A stretch of DNA of 64,000 bases. Origin: Hyposmocoma kahamanoa. Its lineage: Eukaryota > Arthropoda > Insecta > Lepidoptera > Cosmopterigidae. The stretch is from contig NW_020653900.1 in the NCBI RefSeq assembly GCF_003589595.1, forward strand, positions 168,354-232,353, read 5' to 3'. Positions 55,780 to 64,000 of this stretch are shown piece by piece. The notes under the pieces were generated by a model. The model was not told where the DNA came from. It was given only the letters and a program-made list of their open reading frames with translations, and made no database searches. How positions within the stretch are numbered: position 1 is the stretch's first letter; each line of letters opens with the position of its first letter. The translations under genes and the position numbers were made by a program.

Positions 55780-56910
55780 CAGATTTAATAAGTAATATTA
55801 AATGTAAATTGTATATGAAATCCTCAATATTGTAGAATGTCACATCAATCAGGTAATTAAATATTAATTTCTTAAATTCTACACAATTGTTGCAATTCCT
55901 CATTTCACGTAGAAGTTTGTTGAGGACCTTCGTAGCCATTAGTATTACACTCTTTTGAAGTAGAGCAATTTTACATTATCTAGTTTTTCAGTTGATCAGA
56001 ACGGCCCGCCCGCGATGTGATGAATTCAAATAAATGAGAATAACGCTTAACGAAAACTGAAATTTCAAATAAGGAGTAAATGTTTTTAAATTATTAAAAT
56101 GTGGTTGACAACTATCTGCTTTTTTTCAAGCTGCATATAGCCCAAATACATCTATTTTGAGCTTTGAATGTGCGCTCAATAGTTTCCCAAATTTGTATGT
56201 TGGTACATTTTTGTTCGTGTTGAAATTTTGGAACGATTGAATATAGCGATTAGATCAAGTTATTTTGTAAATTCTGGAACTAAATATGTCGGGCTTACAC
56301 GGTCGAGCTTGTGGTCTGGTCTTAGCGAAAATAAAAGAATGGTTTGGTTCACATAAATTTATTAGAAATAAAAAATTAAAGGAAAATAAAAGAGAAAGGA
56401 TGCAACAAAAATAATACAATAATATAAAAAAGGTGCAAGCATTAAATACCATTTCCTACTGTAGTTTGAATCATAATTAGATGTCCAAAATGTAAACAAA
56501 GAAATGTCATTGTCAAAATGGGAGCGCAGATGTGCTAAACCTGTTGTTTTTAAAGGAATATGAAAAGTAGGTGGTTTACATTTTCTACAATTTTAATTAT
56601 CTATTACAAAATATTAACAATGAACCAAAAATTTCACAACAACACACACGTCGATAAACGATGCAAAAATGACATCTATGACAAAACGAAATGGCGATAC
56701 AAAAAATGTTTTTAAAACCCGATTGTGTTACCAGTACATTATTATTTATGAACTTAACATCGTCTTTTATTATAATTATTTCATCAAAAGAAATTAAGTA
56801 AAAAATGTGTATTGCAAATGTGAATCCAAGTTTTGTCAGATTGCAGCTTGAAAAGCGTTCTAAATGTTTATTATCGTTAGAAATAGGAAACTACCATTTA
56901 ACATAGATTT
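55780..56910. other. AT-rich interval, no gene seen
   Basis: Short minus-strand frames are driven by AT content. No repeat family recognised. Confidence 0.45.
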
Positions 56911-56914
56911 TTGC

Positions 56915-57560
56915 TCGGTTATTCCCTTTGTTATCAAGTCCAGGCACTATGGAGACCACGGAGCGCCACTTTACTCTATCCTGACACAACTCTCGAGGCT
57001 CACATACATCAACTACACTTTTCATACAATTTCTTTTATTCTTGTCACTTCGGATCCCAGCCTTTTTGAGGACATCACTGATCTGGTCTTTTGAAATGTC
57101 CTCTTAAAACCGTTCCATCCACATTCACATCATAAATCTCTTTGGTAATTCTTCTTACATGCATCAGTTGTACATGCCCAAACCACCTCGACATTCCTTT
57201 CTCTAATCTAGTCACTACATCCTCTTCCAAGCCACAGCTTTCACGTATTATTGTATTCTTCACTTTTTATCACAAATTTTCTTCAAAGATCATTAATTCT
57301 ACTTTCACGCTTCTTCTACCATACCCAACTCTCAATACGAAACGTCAGTTTATGAACCAGCATTGCATTGTGTGCTTTGTGAGATAAGATGTTGTTCCCC
57401 GTTAGCCCATTTATGGCTCCATCTACTGCGATTCCCTTTCGTACCCTTCTTTCAACGTCCTGATCAAACTTATATAACGTAAAGTTGTGTTTTACATGAT
57501 TATTAACAAGCACGTCCTCTGGCTTCGAGAATTTCGATAGGAGTGCCACTCGACTTTATA
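56915..57560 (-). pseudogene. Non-LTR retrotransposon C-terminal region
   Basis: On the minus strand, in order: KFDQDVERRVRKGIAVDGAI, LSHKAHNAMLVHKLTFRIES, WVW, a gap, then IIRESCGLEEDVVTRLEKGM, SRWFGHVQLMHVRRITKEIY, and after shifts ISDVLKKAGIRSD and CQDRVKWRSVV. This is the DVERR...GLKEDVVTRIEKGMLRWFGHVERM-type region after the RT. 5'-truncated with a few shifts. Confidence 0.78.
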
Positions 57561-57720
57561 ATAATAATAATATAATAATAATAATTTATTGTACATAAAA
57601 ATAGAACATGTTACATGGCATATATTACAATTAAACAGGTTTTGTACAACTGTGTCTAAAATAGAGGGCGATACATTCCAACCCTGAACTAGATGGTAAC
57701 CTATGTCTCAGGGGTGAGAG
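57541..57720 (-). mobile_element. Probable retroelement 3' end with (AAT)n
   Basis: An ATAATAATAATAT run on the plus strand, then TTTATTGTACATAAAAATAG: on the minus strand an AATAAA signal before an (ATT)n tail. Sequence beyond about 57720 (GTCGACGCGCGAAGGCGC) is CpG-rich and unassigned. Confidence 0.45.
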
Positions 57721-58339
57721 TTACTTTAACCAAGAGTCGACGCGCGAAGGCGCATGTCGTCGCGCGTCGATGCGCGTTTCCATATTTACATAATACAAAT
57801 TTGTACTTTAACAATGGGAAAACAGTGATGAATATGCCTTAGGAGAACAACATGACGCGTCACGACGTTTCGACTCTGCGCCATTGTGAGTGGAGCCTTA
57901 GAATAGTGGGAGGAAAAGGAATTCGAGAACGATTCAAAATTTTAAAAGTAAGTGGCCAGGAACCAAGAAAGAGGGTTATGAAAACGTGGGATGATGATCA
58001 TTATCATCATCGTCACAAGCTTTTACATCTTGAGCAGTAGAACAGTCAGGAAAGGCAAGGTGAGGGAAAATACTAGCAGCATTCCTCCATTTCGAATAAC
58101 ACTGTCTTGTGAGTTACATGCTAATCTGTTATACACATACGTTGCACCATTGACTTCCGTTTCCAGCATTGTACAATCGATATCATCTGAAAAAATAATA
58201 TCCTGTTATATATCTTTCAAGTTAAAATTGCCCGTGTAAGGTTATGTAGCTCCTTTACGGGTACATTATAAAATGTGGAACAAATTGTCTTTCGTTGTCT
58301 GAGAGTAATCGTTATTAATAGTAAGTAGTATTAATTAAC

Positions 58340-58402
58340 CAACCTCAAAAGTTTGTGTAATTACAACTATTTGCCAAGTTTTAAAGAAAACGGTTAAGAA
58401 AT
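58340..58402 (-). repeat. R3 repeat, short fragment
   Basis: CCTCAAAAGTTTGTGTAATT, then ATTTGCCAAGTTTTAAAGAA matches the complement of the R3 right end. Confidence 0.4.
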
Positions 58403-58419
58403 CTTTACTAGCTAAAAAT

Positions 58420-58790
58420 TGTGGTTACACATGCGCGACTTTAATATGCAGCGATGCAAACGCGCGACTGCATCGATACAAACGCGCGATTGCATCGCTA
58501 CACTTGTGATTGATAAGCGATTATTTATAAATAAATAAATAAAACACACTCATAGCCCCGCACTAGGAAAACCCTGAGTCGCGGGTGTCATGGACACACA
58601 CATAGAACACCCAAAGTCACGTGAGGAATAAATGTAGGCCATACAAATATTTCTCCCTGCTCAGGAATCGAACACGGGACGTCTGCGTGGCAGACAAGCA
58701 TGGTAACCGTTCGGCCACTGAGGCAGTCAATCAATCGCGCGTTTCACGAACGTGCTTTTACATCGATAAAAAGACGCCGTTTGTAACCAC
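58420..58790. mobile_element. MITE-like element with GCGCGA iterations, split by SINE-1
   Basis: GTGGTTACA at 58421 and TGTAACCAC at 58774 are inverted ends. The interior repeats ACGCGCGACTGCATCGATAC and ACGCGCGATTGCATCGCTAC, with AGCGATGCAA and TTGCATCGCT as an inner inverted pair. A SINE-1 copy sits in the middle. Confidence 0.5.
58541..58726 (-). mobile_element. SINE-1, inverted copy inside a MITE
   Basis: Head CTGCCTCAGTGGCCGAACGG at the 58726 side, B-box region diverged (GTGTTCGATTCC), tail AAATAAATAAAT at 58528-58541. Missing about 20 bp of the body. Confidence 0.82.
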
Positions 58791-58794
58791 TTTA

Positions 58795-58985
58795 AAGCGA
58801 ATATCACACTGTACCGGAGCGCAGAGCTGCGTTTTTTAACGTTGTACTAAAGTACCTCAGTTTGTATGGAAAACACGCGCCGTCGAACACACTGACAACG
58901 CTTCTCCGCGCGGAGGGGCGCGTTGAACAGCAGGGTATGGCACACTGCGCTCCGCACTACCGCGCAGATTTTTAAGCTTAAGGAC
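58795..58985. other. CpG-rich segment with imperfect inverted ends
   Basis: CACACTGTACCGGAGCGCAG at the left and ACACTGCGCTCCGCACTACC at the right hold related words; TCCGCGCGGAGGGGCGCG in the middle. Likely another non-autonomous element. Confidence 0.3.
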
Positions 58986-58989
58986 ATCT

Positions 58990-59805
58990 TCAGTTTTCTA
59001 CAATAGACCTCGACTCGATATATTTATATTTGCTATTAAAAATCTATCAAATTTATCTTCATATTTTCTGTTATGTAATGAAGTTGAAATTATCCATTTC
59101 GATCTGGTCCGTAAAAATATGCAATATCTTCAGCGTCTTTTTATTTGAATAAACAAAAACCAAATAGTATAACTGCAGCGTCCTGAATGAGTTCTATATT
59201 ATTAACCATTCTTGTCAAAGAAGGATGTCGGCTACATATAAAATCACTACGGCGTACAACTACGAAGGGAGTACTTTAGTACAGTGTGTTAATCGCCTAA
59301 ATCGTGAGTTGCGTTTATACTCAACTTATTTGCGTTGCGTTGCGTTTATACTTATTGCGTTTTTTTTTAAGCTTTGTTATGAAAAATGCACTATTATGCC
59401 TAAAATACAGGTACACATGTACTTAGTTTAGGCATCGCAGTTGCACTATTAGGCACTAAGATTAAAATGTTTAATTTTACCATGATTATTTTATATAATT
59501 TAGATTTTTTTTTTTTTGTTTTTTACTGTTTATTTTAATATTTTATCTTCAATTACATTGTTTTCATTATAATTGTATTAGATTAAGTCATGTATTGAAA
59601 TAAATTTATCTTTATCTTTATCTTTATACGCCTAGACTACACTAATAGCCCGCTTGCGTATATCTCTACTTTCACATTGACCTTTCATGAAAATCTTTTT
59701 TATGTATTTTTTATTTGCACAGGTATTTTATCATCTATTTAATTTTCATCAACATGGATTTTTGGCAAGTTATTCAATATGTGAAGAAGTTTACACATCC
59801 AAACT
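58990..59805. other. Mostly no gene; one retroelement-like tail
   Basis: ATTGAAATAAATTTATC followed by TTTATC units (59596-59628) is another AATAAA-plus-repeat 3' end on the plus strand. Confidence 0.45.
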
Positions 59806-59809
59806 CTTT

Positions 59810-59905
59810 TACCATAATCATTTATTCCACAGTGATTCAATCAACACTTTTATTGTTATACGGAACCAAGCAAAGCCATTTGAGATAGTATAGACTCTTA
59901 ACGAA
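59810..59905 (+). repeat. R5 repeat fragment
   Basis: ACCATAATCATTTATTCCAC, TTGTTATACGGAACCAAGCA, AAGCCATTTGAGATAGTATA correspond to the middle of R5. Confidence 0.5.
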
Positions 59906-59925
59906 AATTGATTACTAATCTGTTA

Positions 59926-60060
59926 CCCTTAGAGGTGGAATATTTTCTTTAAATTTAAATCGGACCAATACTGAGGTACCATCTTTCCGACAAACAAAGA
60001 AGAAAGAAAAAATGCAGGTGAATTGAGAATGTCCTCCTTTTCTTGAAGTCGGTTAATAAA
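59926..60060 (-). repeat. R3 repeat fragment
   Basis: CTTAGAGGTGGAATATTTTC, CCATCTTTCCGACAAACAAA, CTCCTTTTCTTGAAGTCGGT; the outer end is intact. Confidence 0.6.
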
Positions 60061-60612
60061 AATAGAGTTAGAAATTATCACGATGTTTTATTTTCTTCGA
60101 TCGTCATCATGATAATTATGCGATAATTATTCATGCTGATCATTGACTTACCAATAAATGGACGACGGGTCTAATACAAAAACCACGAAAAAAATGTCCC
60201 AAGTCAACCTATTCGAAATTTAAATTGTTATGTCATCGCAGTATCGCGCTGTCCGTAGAACAAATGAAGACTAAAGCGGAGTGTCGCGCTCTGTATACGA
60301 TTTTAGCGCCTTACAAGTGCGGACACTTTTTAGCGCGGACCCGACGTCCATATAATTGTAAGTCAATGGGAAAACGATATAGTTTGTGACTTTTTTGATA
60401 TTAACGTTTGACACGTTTGGATACATCTTTGATACAAACACATGGCACGTCATTGTTCCAATTAATTTTATAAATATGTAGACAATTACAAAGTATGTTT
60501 ACCGTGGTCATTGTCAATGACAATTATCACTTACAACCCTGATTAAAAATGTGCGCGAATACAATTCGTGTAGTTTTTTGTAATATTGCTTTCTTGGATG
60601 TTAAAATCTTAC
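60061..60612. other. No supported exon
   Basis: If the minus-strand gene at 60613-60923 is real, its next exon should lie in or beyond this stretch. I found none with matching phase. Confidence 0.4.
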
Positions 60613-60744
60613 CTGTTTCGTCACATTCCTTGTTGCGGAGTGCATCTAATTCTATTTTCATATTGTCACACAGTATTCTAACCGCTTCATCTGTATCATG
60701 TTGAAGCAATTTTCTAAACACTTCCCGGGTGGTCTCACGAATCT
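60613..60744 (-). CDS. Putative exon of an unrecognised gene
   Basis: On the minus strand an acceptor TATATTGCAG precedes AGATTCGTGAG, and ACAG/GTAAGATTT closes the exon: 132 bp, open in one frame, entered at phase 1 and left at phase 1. It encodes IRETTREVFRKLLQHDTDEA, then VRILCDNMKIELDALRNKEC and DETG, a charged, probably helical segment with two cysteines. Joined to the exon at 60878-60923 the frame is kept. No known domain recognised. The gene would continue on both sides. It could still be chance. Confidence 0.45.
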
Positions 60745-60785
60745 CTGCAATATACCATACTTATATTTCTTTTTCCTTTTTTTGT

Positions 60786-60826
60786 GATACCAAGTGACAA
60801 GTTGTGCGCCTGGTGTAAAGCGACAC
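60786..60826 (+). repeat. R2 repeat, 5' fragment
   Basis: GATACCAAGTGACAAGTTGT, then GCGCCTGGTGTAAAGCGACA is the start of R2. It lies in the 133-bp intron between the two putative minus-strand exons. Confidence 0.5.
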
Positions 60827-60877
60827 AACCGGAAAATACTACATACTTGGACGTAGTAGCAGTTATAAATAAATTAC

Positions 60878-60923
60878 CTGATGTTCCACCAGGTAAAACC
60901 ACCATCAACGCCAAGAGTAATAT
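60878..60923 (-). CDS. Putative hydrophobic exon of an unrecognised gene
   Basis: On the minus strand a strong acceptor, TTTTTCTTTCCAG, precedes 46 bp ending ACATCAG/GTAATT. In the only frame that stays open into the next exon it encodes ILLLALMVVLPGGTS, like the core and cleavage region of a signal peptide. The start codon would be in an earlier exon at higher coordinates; none was found with the needed phase 0. Read as the leader of a secreted protein, by inference. Confidence 0.4.
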
Positions 60924-61324
60924 CTGGAAAGAAAAATTATTCAATCAATTACACGTCAATTGTATTCTACTTGAAAATCACTTTGTACAGAAAAACCTAC
61001 ACCACGTTTCATTTTTAGTTTTTTTATTGAATTTATACACCAATATGTCTACTGCAGTAGGAACACGTGAACTGGTAAAATAAACATTGAACATCCTTAT
61101 ATATATTATGGGACACGCCATTTATCGTCCATATAGGTTGGTAGCACCAGTGACCGATAAGCACCACTGTTCGTTACTTTTTTTTAAATTCATTTGTAAT
61201 AACATTTAGGAGGAAAATTTTCTACACACGTTTCTTATTGGTAAGTGTCAGTTACTGGGTGTTCATTATTGGTGAGTGTCGATTACTGATTAGTTAATTA
61301 GTGGATTTTTGGTGTTAATTACTA

Positions 61325-61725
61325 GAGATTTCAGCCAAAATACGTCCACTGCTGAACATAGGCCTCGCCCAAAGAATGCCATAACGACCTGTCCTGCGCC
61401 GCTTGCATCACCAGATCATCAGTCCACTTGTGGGTGGTTTGCCCACGCCGCGTCAACCGGTACGCGGTCGCCATTCGTGAACTCTTCGGCCCCAACGGCC
61501 ATCTGTTCTGCGAGCAATGTGCCCTACCCAATGCCACTTAAGTTTCATAATTCATAGGGCTATGTCGGTTACTCTGATTCACTTGCGGATATCCTCATTG
61601 CTGATTCGATCTCGCAATGAAACTCCGAGCATAGCCCTTTCTATTTGTATGACCTTAAGCCTTCTTATGACGTCAGTGAGCGACCACGTCTCAGTGCCGT
61701 AGGTCATCACTGGCAACACACACTA
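61325..61725 (-). pseudogene. Non-LTR retrotransposon C-terminal region
   Basis: On the minus strand the last part reads TTHKWTDDLVMQAAQDRSLW, HSLGEAYVQQWT, and the stretch before it contains VMTYGTETWS, RLKVIQIERAMLGVSLRDR and IRNEDIRK-type pieces. Same family as the split copy at 29195/29838. Shifts present. Confidence 0.72.
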
Positions 61726-62250
61726 ATCGAATACTTTTGTCTTGAGACATTTTTGTGGTATTTTGGACAAGAAGATATGGTGTAATTTCCCGAATGTTGC
61801 CCAGCCGAGTCGGATTCGAAGATTGATCTCTATCTAGAGCAATTGTCATTTAGGTTATTTTAGTAATAACTATAATAGCTTTTTTATGAAACATACTACA
61901 GCATAACCTTTCTTGAGGACTATATCTGTCAAGTAAACTAATTACTATGTATTGATATAAGTCTAAAAACAAAAAAGTTGTTTCAAATTTAAAGACACGT
62001 CCCTTAAAGTATCGATCATTAGCGCCACCACCTCAAGGCGTGGTACTCATTAGCGAATTAACATGCAACGGTTATGTTACCAAAAATCATAGTGTGCACG
62101 TGGTAGCGAACTTGCCGCGAGCGGAACACGTGCGTTTCGCAGTGAAGACTGTTTTACGAGTATACACTGGAACCTCGTTACTGTATCTTTCACGTTACGG
62201 TTACAACTCTCTAATAACAATATAATAATTATGGAGTTCTTAGGTTATCG
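61726..62250. other. No gene seen
   Basis: The 61-codon frame at 62040 has no known resemblance. Confidence 0.4.
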
Positions 62251-62257
62251 CGACTGT

Positions 62258-62330
62258 TACACATAGGAAATGAAACTATTTTTCCGGATTCAAATCGCGT
62301 GTATTTGTTTCTTCAAACAATTTTCAAAAA
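62258..62330 (-). mobile_element. Penelope-like terminal sequence, inverted, before the coding part
   Basis: TAGGAAATGAAACTATTTTT, then AAATCGCGTGTATTTGTTTC is the complement of the 3' terminus at 63570-63640. It abuts the RT remnant of the same element in opposite orientation, an arrangement known for Penelope-like elements. Confidence 0.7.
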
Positions 62331-62339
62331 AACAAACGA

Positions 62340-63330
62340 TGGGCTATCTCCCGTTGTTGCCGATATTTTCATGGTAGACTTCGAGGAGCGAGTTTTACCA
62401 ATGACCCCGGCTAGGCCGAAGATTTTCAAACGGTAAATATTACCTAAAGATAGCATACCTTCTTTCTTGGTCTCAATTCTTTTAGTACGTTCCAATTTAC
62501 CATGGAACTAGAGAATTGTGGTACTTTCGCTTTATGTTTTAATTAAGAAAAATTATAATAACACCTTAGGTCATACTGTATTTAGAAAGAAAGCCCATAT
62601 AGATAAGTACCTCAATGGTAATTCCCATCACCATCCTAGCCAGTTAACTACCGTGGGCAAATTGTTGTTTCAGAGAGCACATGGTGTCTGCGACAGTAAT
62701 TATCTAGCAGGGGAACTTTAGCATGTAAAGCAAGACCTACATGCGAATAAGTTGAAGATTCCACGCCGATGCCACAGGCCCCGGGTGAAACCACCAACAG
62801 TCAAGCGAAGACCTGCCATTTTACCTTACGTGAGAGGTGTTACAGACAAGATCGGAAGAGTCCTCAGGCGTGCATCTATCAAGACCTATTTCAAGCCCCT
62901 GAGGAAGATTTCTCAATTCCTGAGACCCGTGAAATGTAACATCCCCTTACAGGATGCAGGAGTTTACAAGCTTGACTGTCAGCGCGGTCTCTCTTATATT
63001 GGACAAACGAAGCGAAGTATTTGTACCCGCGTCAAAGAACATACAGCTGATATTAAACACCGTCGCATAAACAAGTCTGCAGTCTGCGAGCATGTCATGG
63101 ATAAACCTACACATTCAATGAAGTTTGACAAACCCTAGAACCTTGCAAAAGAAGTCGCTATCTACCCAGGATGCTGCGAGAGGCCATTGAAATTAAAAAA
63201 ACATCCTAATTTCAACAGGGAAGATGCTTTCTCCGTACCATCAGTTTGGGATTCAGTACTTCCTCTGATGAAAATCCCAAACAGACATAAGACTGCAATA
63301 CTAATTAATATGTTTTAGTTTATTCTAATT
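62340..63330 (+). pseudogene. Penelope-like element: RT remnant, linker, GIY-YIG endonuclease
   Basis: LSPVVADIFMVDFEERVLP (62344) is RT text just upstream of the catalytic motif. The reading then passes to LPKDSIPSFLVS with the YVDD box missing. Next come VLIKKNYNNTLGHTVFRKKA and SHHHPSQLTTVGKLLFQRAH, typical of the Penelope RT end. After one in-frame stop (62719) follow the linker and GVYKLDC...SYIGQTKRS...R.KEH...SAVCEH, a GIY-YIG nuclease with the tyrosines, the arginine and the KEH glutamate region visible. After a shift, EIKKHPNFNREDAFSVPSVW closes the protein. Truncated at the 5' side; the nuclease looks intact but the RT is dead. Confidence 0.85.
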
Positions 63331-63529
63331 TCTATTATTAGTTAATAATAAATTTAACTTAATAATAATTCACTCAATAAAACAATTTGTAACAAGTAAT
63401 GTAGCGTAAATTGGAATGTTTCTTTGTAAAATTAAAAATAATTATTTAATTAATAACTATTGTAACTATAGTGAAAAAATACGGTGGTTTGTATTAACAT
63501 TAGACATAACTAGTTGATGACTGTACCAC

Positions 63530-63640
63530 CTCGGTCAACCGTGACCATGGGACCTGTAAAGGGCCCGAAACGTCGGTATGTTTGAAAAACAAATATACGC
63601 GATTTAAATCCGGAAAAATAGTTTCATTTCCTAAATATAA
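63530..63640 (+). mobile_element. Penelope-like element 3' terminal sequence
   Basis: TCAACCGTGACCATGGGACC, AGGGCCCGAAACGTCGG, AAATATACGCGATTTAAATC, GGAAAAATAGTTTCATTTCC. About 200 bp after the coding end; also at 36560 (+), 48485 (-) and 62258 (-). Confidence 0.78.
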
Positions 63641-63726
63641 TATTTAATAATAATTATTATTTATTTAAGAAAAGAAAGTACATGTACAAGCTAATTGATC
63701 TACAGCAATTCAAAATTATTAAGATT

Positions 63727-63800
63727 GTGTGCGTGCGTGCGTGCGTGCGTAAGCGCGCGTGCGCGTGCACGTGTGTATCTGTGTGTGTTCGTGTGTGAAT
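63727..63800. repeat. GT/GC microsatellite
   Basis: GTGCGTGCGTGCGTGCGTAA, then GCGCGTGCGCGTGCACGTGT. Confidence 0.85.
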
Positions 63801-63849
63801 ATGTAACGTGTAGTGTTTATAGTTTCGAGTGCTATTAAGATTACTCAAG

Positions 63850-64000
63850 CAATGGTCGGCACTGGCTTTATTACGGAATTTATTTTTTATAACCGAAATT
63901 AAAACCATTCGAAAAATGTATATCGTATAGTATACGTAATCTATTTAATTCAATTGATATAAAAAAATCATTGGTATATATCTATTATAAGGCATCTATT
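63850..64000 (+). repeat. R5 repeat, cut by the window end
   Basis: CACTGGCTTTATTACGGAAT, CGAAAAATGTATATCGTATA, AAAAAATCATTGGTATATAT: the left part of R5. Confidence 0.65.

Noticed and set aside
60735..60944. Single-exon secreted protein starting MNNFSFQILLLALM
   Set aside because: The start would be TTG, with an in-frame stop just before it, and the first residues come from what is a good splice acceptor. The two-exon reading is preferred.
1..64000. CRISPR array, bacterial operon or integrated virus
   Set aside because: No regularly spaced repeats of that type, no operon-like gene packing, and no recognisable viral gene; introns and insect repeats dominate.

Overview
This window looks like nuclear DNA of an insect, most probably a moth or butterfly (Lepidoptera). 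It is AT-rich and intron-containing, it is crowded with tRNA-derived SINEs and decayed non-LTR retrotransposons of kinds common in lepidopteran genomes, and its one clear host gene is a Toll receptor with a typical insect TIR domain. The species cannot be named from the sequence alone.

Host genes. Positions 3695-9868 (+) hold the last eight coding exons of a Toll-family receptor: divergent leucine-rich repeats, a first LRRCT cysteine cluster, an LRRNT cluster, two short repeats, a second LRRCT cluster, one membrane span and a cytoplasmic TIR domain ending at a TAA stop. All seven introns have GT/AG borders and all exon phases agree. The signal-peptide exon lies further upstream and was not found. 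A second possible host gene is on the minus strand at 60613-60923, where two small exons with canonical borders and matching phases encode a hydrophobic stretch followed by a charged helix-like segment. I do not recognise it. No other convincing host gene was found.

Repeats 1-3694 and 10 kb onward. The rest is repeat landscape. SINE-1 is a tRNA-headed element of about 215 bp with at least ten copies on both strands. R2 (about 280 bp) has about twelve copies or pieces, R3 (about 420 bp, starting AACCGACTTC) about ten. R4, R5, R6 and R7 have two to six copies each. Several compact DNA elements have clear terminal inverted repeats (14518, 22801, 24074, 26213, 53484, 58420).

Retrotransposon remains. 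Decayed coding pieces of at least ten non-LTR elements are present at 11339, 28204, 29195/29838, 32575, 33490-36180, 38525, 40210, 40789, 43760, 49797, 54985, 56915 and 61325. A Penelope-like element with an RT remnant and a GIY-YIG endonuclease lies at 62258-63640, and its terminal sequence also occurs at 36560 and 48485. None looks able to move by itself. Several are nested in one another, which gives relative ages.

How it fits together: one innate-immunity receptor gene sits at the left end, its introns already hold fragments of the same repeat families, and a long gene-poor interval of transposon debris follows. The most useful second looks are the compact divergent Toll, the unrecognised minus-strand gene, the nested insertions with a paralogous empty site, the GC-hairpin tandem duplication, and the recurring link between retroelement 3' ends and microsatellites.
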